Source: Hyphomicrobium sp. (lineage in GTDB: Bacteria > Pseudomonadota > Alphaproteobacteria > Rhizobiales > Hyphomicrobiaceae). From it: a stretch of DNA of 64,000 nt. The position numbers were made by a program, and so were the translations under genes. Position 1 is the first letter of the stretch. Each line of letters opens with the position of its first letter. Below the pieces are notes generated by a model. The model had not been told where the DNA came from, did no database searches, and was given only the letters and a program-made list of their open reading frames with translations. Positions 63,395-64,000 of this stretch are shown here, in pieces. The stretch covers positions 124,001 through 188,000 of the forward strand of contig JASBTM010000008.1 of the NCBI GenBank assembly GCA_030148425.1, read 5' to 3'.

Positions 63395-64000
63395 CACACG
63401 CCGAAGCGACGTTCCGCGGTAACACTGGGAAATTGTGGACTGCTCGACCCAATGATAACGGCCAGCTCGCGCTTGCTTTAGCAACAGCCGAAGACGGCTT
63501 TCCTGTTCATCCTGTCTGCCCGCGCACAAAGCGGCCTCTGACGCTTCACGGCTTCAAGGATGCGACAACCGACGTAGCGCAGATCATCACTTGGTGGAAC
63601 CGCTGGCCTGATGCTCTGGTTTCGATCCCGACTGGTCATGATACCGGTATCGCCGTGCTCGATATCGATGTTGGCGGCGAGCGATCATTCGGCGGTCTCA
63701 TGGCGCGTTGGTGCCTCGAGTTCGAAGACGATCTGAGCAGCGTCGCTGCGATCACGCCGAGCGGCGGCCGTCATTTCTATTTTCGGATCGACGAAGGCAC
63801 CGAGCCCAAGACGCGCGCCAGCGACATCGCACCAAATATCGACAGTCGCGCGATCGGTGGGTCGATCATCATTCCAGGCAATCTGCTTCCCGATGGCCGC
63901 AGCTATCGTTGGACAAGCCGGGGTCGTTTCTTCGATCTTCCATCGATGCCGCGCGACCTTTGCTACCTGATGACATTCGGTCAAAAAGACCGTCGTCTGA
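63391..64000 (+). CDS. Bifunctional primase/polymerase (PrimPol) N-terminal domain, continues past window
   Basis: At least 203 residues; the frame is open to the window edge. ALALATAEDGFPVHPVCPRT and the acidic pair in GIAVLDIDVGGERS, with ITPSGGRHFYFRID downstream, are the DxD and sGG-x-H motifs of the prim-pol domain found at the N-terminus of element and phage primases. Coupled to AlpA by an ATGA overlap. The C-terminal helicase part, if present, lies beyond the window. Confidence 0.88.
   Translation, partial: MTHAEATFRGNTGKLWTARPNDNGQLALALATAEDGFPVHPVCPRTKRPLTLHGFKDATTDVAQIITWWNRWPDALVSIPTGHDTGIAVLDIDVGGERSFGGLMARWCLEFEDDLSSVAAITPSGGRHFYFRIDEGTEPKTRASDIAPNIDSRAIGGSIIIPGNLLPDGRSYRWTSRGRFFDLPSMPRDLCYLMTFGQKDRRL

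Noticed and set aside
1..64000. CRISPR array
   Set aside because: No set of regularly spaced direct repeats was seen, and no cas gene is present.

Overview
The window reads as chromosomal DNA of a GC-rich alphaproteobacterium. A Hyphomicrobium-like methylotroph in the Hyphomicrobiales is most likely. The basis is the pairing of formamidase fmdA/fmdB with a urea/short-chain-amide ABC transporter and a complete urease operon with fused gamma-beta subunits, plus an OFA-type oxalate/formate transporter and an NDUFS4-like complex I subunit. The genus is inferred from gene content; no comparison was run.

Positions 1-6,140 hold a TonB-dependent receptor (cut by the window edge), a SrpA-like catalase-peroxidase with cytochrome b561, a frameshifted alpha/beta hydrolase, a DUF768-like protein and FmdB. 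Positions 5,380-12,413 (minus strand) form a seven-gene amide/urea operon, urtABCDE-fmdA-fmdB. Divergent from it (12,697-16,987) is an unusual sensory pair: an NCS1 permease fused to a Cys-rich knuckle, histidine kinase and receiver, followed by a LuxR-type response regulator. Palindromes lie in the divergent promoter region and a strong hairpin separates urtA from urtB. Next comes the urease operon (ureD, ureAB, ureC, ureE, ureF, ureG) with a NiCoT nickel importer at its 3' end and a porin at its 5' end. Together, 5.4-24.5 kb looks like one nitrogen-scavenging block: outer-membrane entry, periplasmic capture, ABC import, hydrolysis of formamide and urea, nickel supply and a dedicated sensor.

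Positions 25,050-49,043 are ordinary chromosomal and stress functions: a CzcAB-type metal efflux pair, a DUF2165 protein, an HlyD-like protein with a GT2-PilZ polysaccharide synthase, a zinc metallopeptidase, an AcrAB-type multidrug pump, an NrsF-like anti-sigma protein, a TMEM175-like channel, Ada, tRNA-Gly(TCC), an OFA transporter, a ClpP-like periplasmic protein and a complex I subunit.

Positions 49,375-64,000 are accessory DNA. They hold a methyltransferase, an XRE/ImmA-IrrE metallopeptidase with an unrecognised partner, a tRNA-Pro 3' remnant inside a near-perfect inverted repeat, and a three-gene Fic cluster. A small-membrane-protein operon is split by an intact IS21-family element with an exact 8-bp target duplication, and beside it is an RHH protein with an operator-like palindrome. 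A tyrosine recombinase there has its catalytic C-terminus replaced by the tail of a LysR regulator. After that come PaiB with a truncated MocR regulator, decayed phage genes, and an AlpA/primase-polymerase start of another integrated element cut by the window end.
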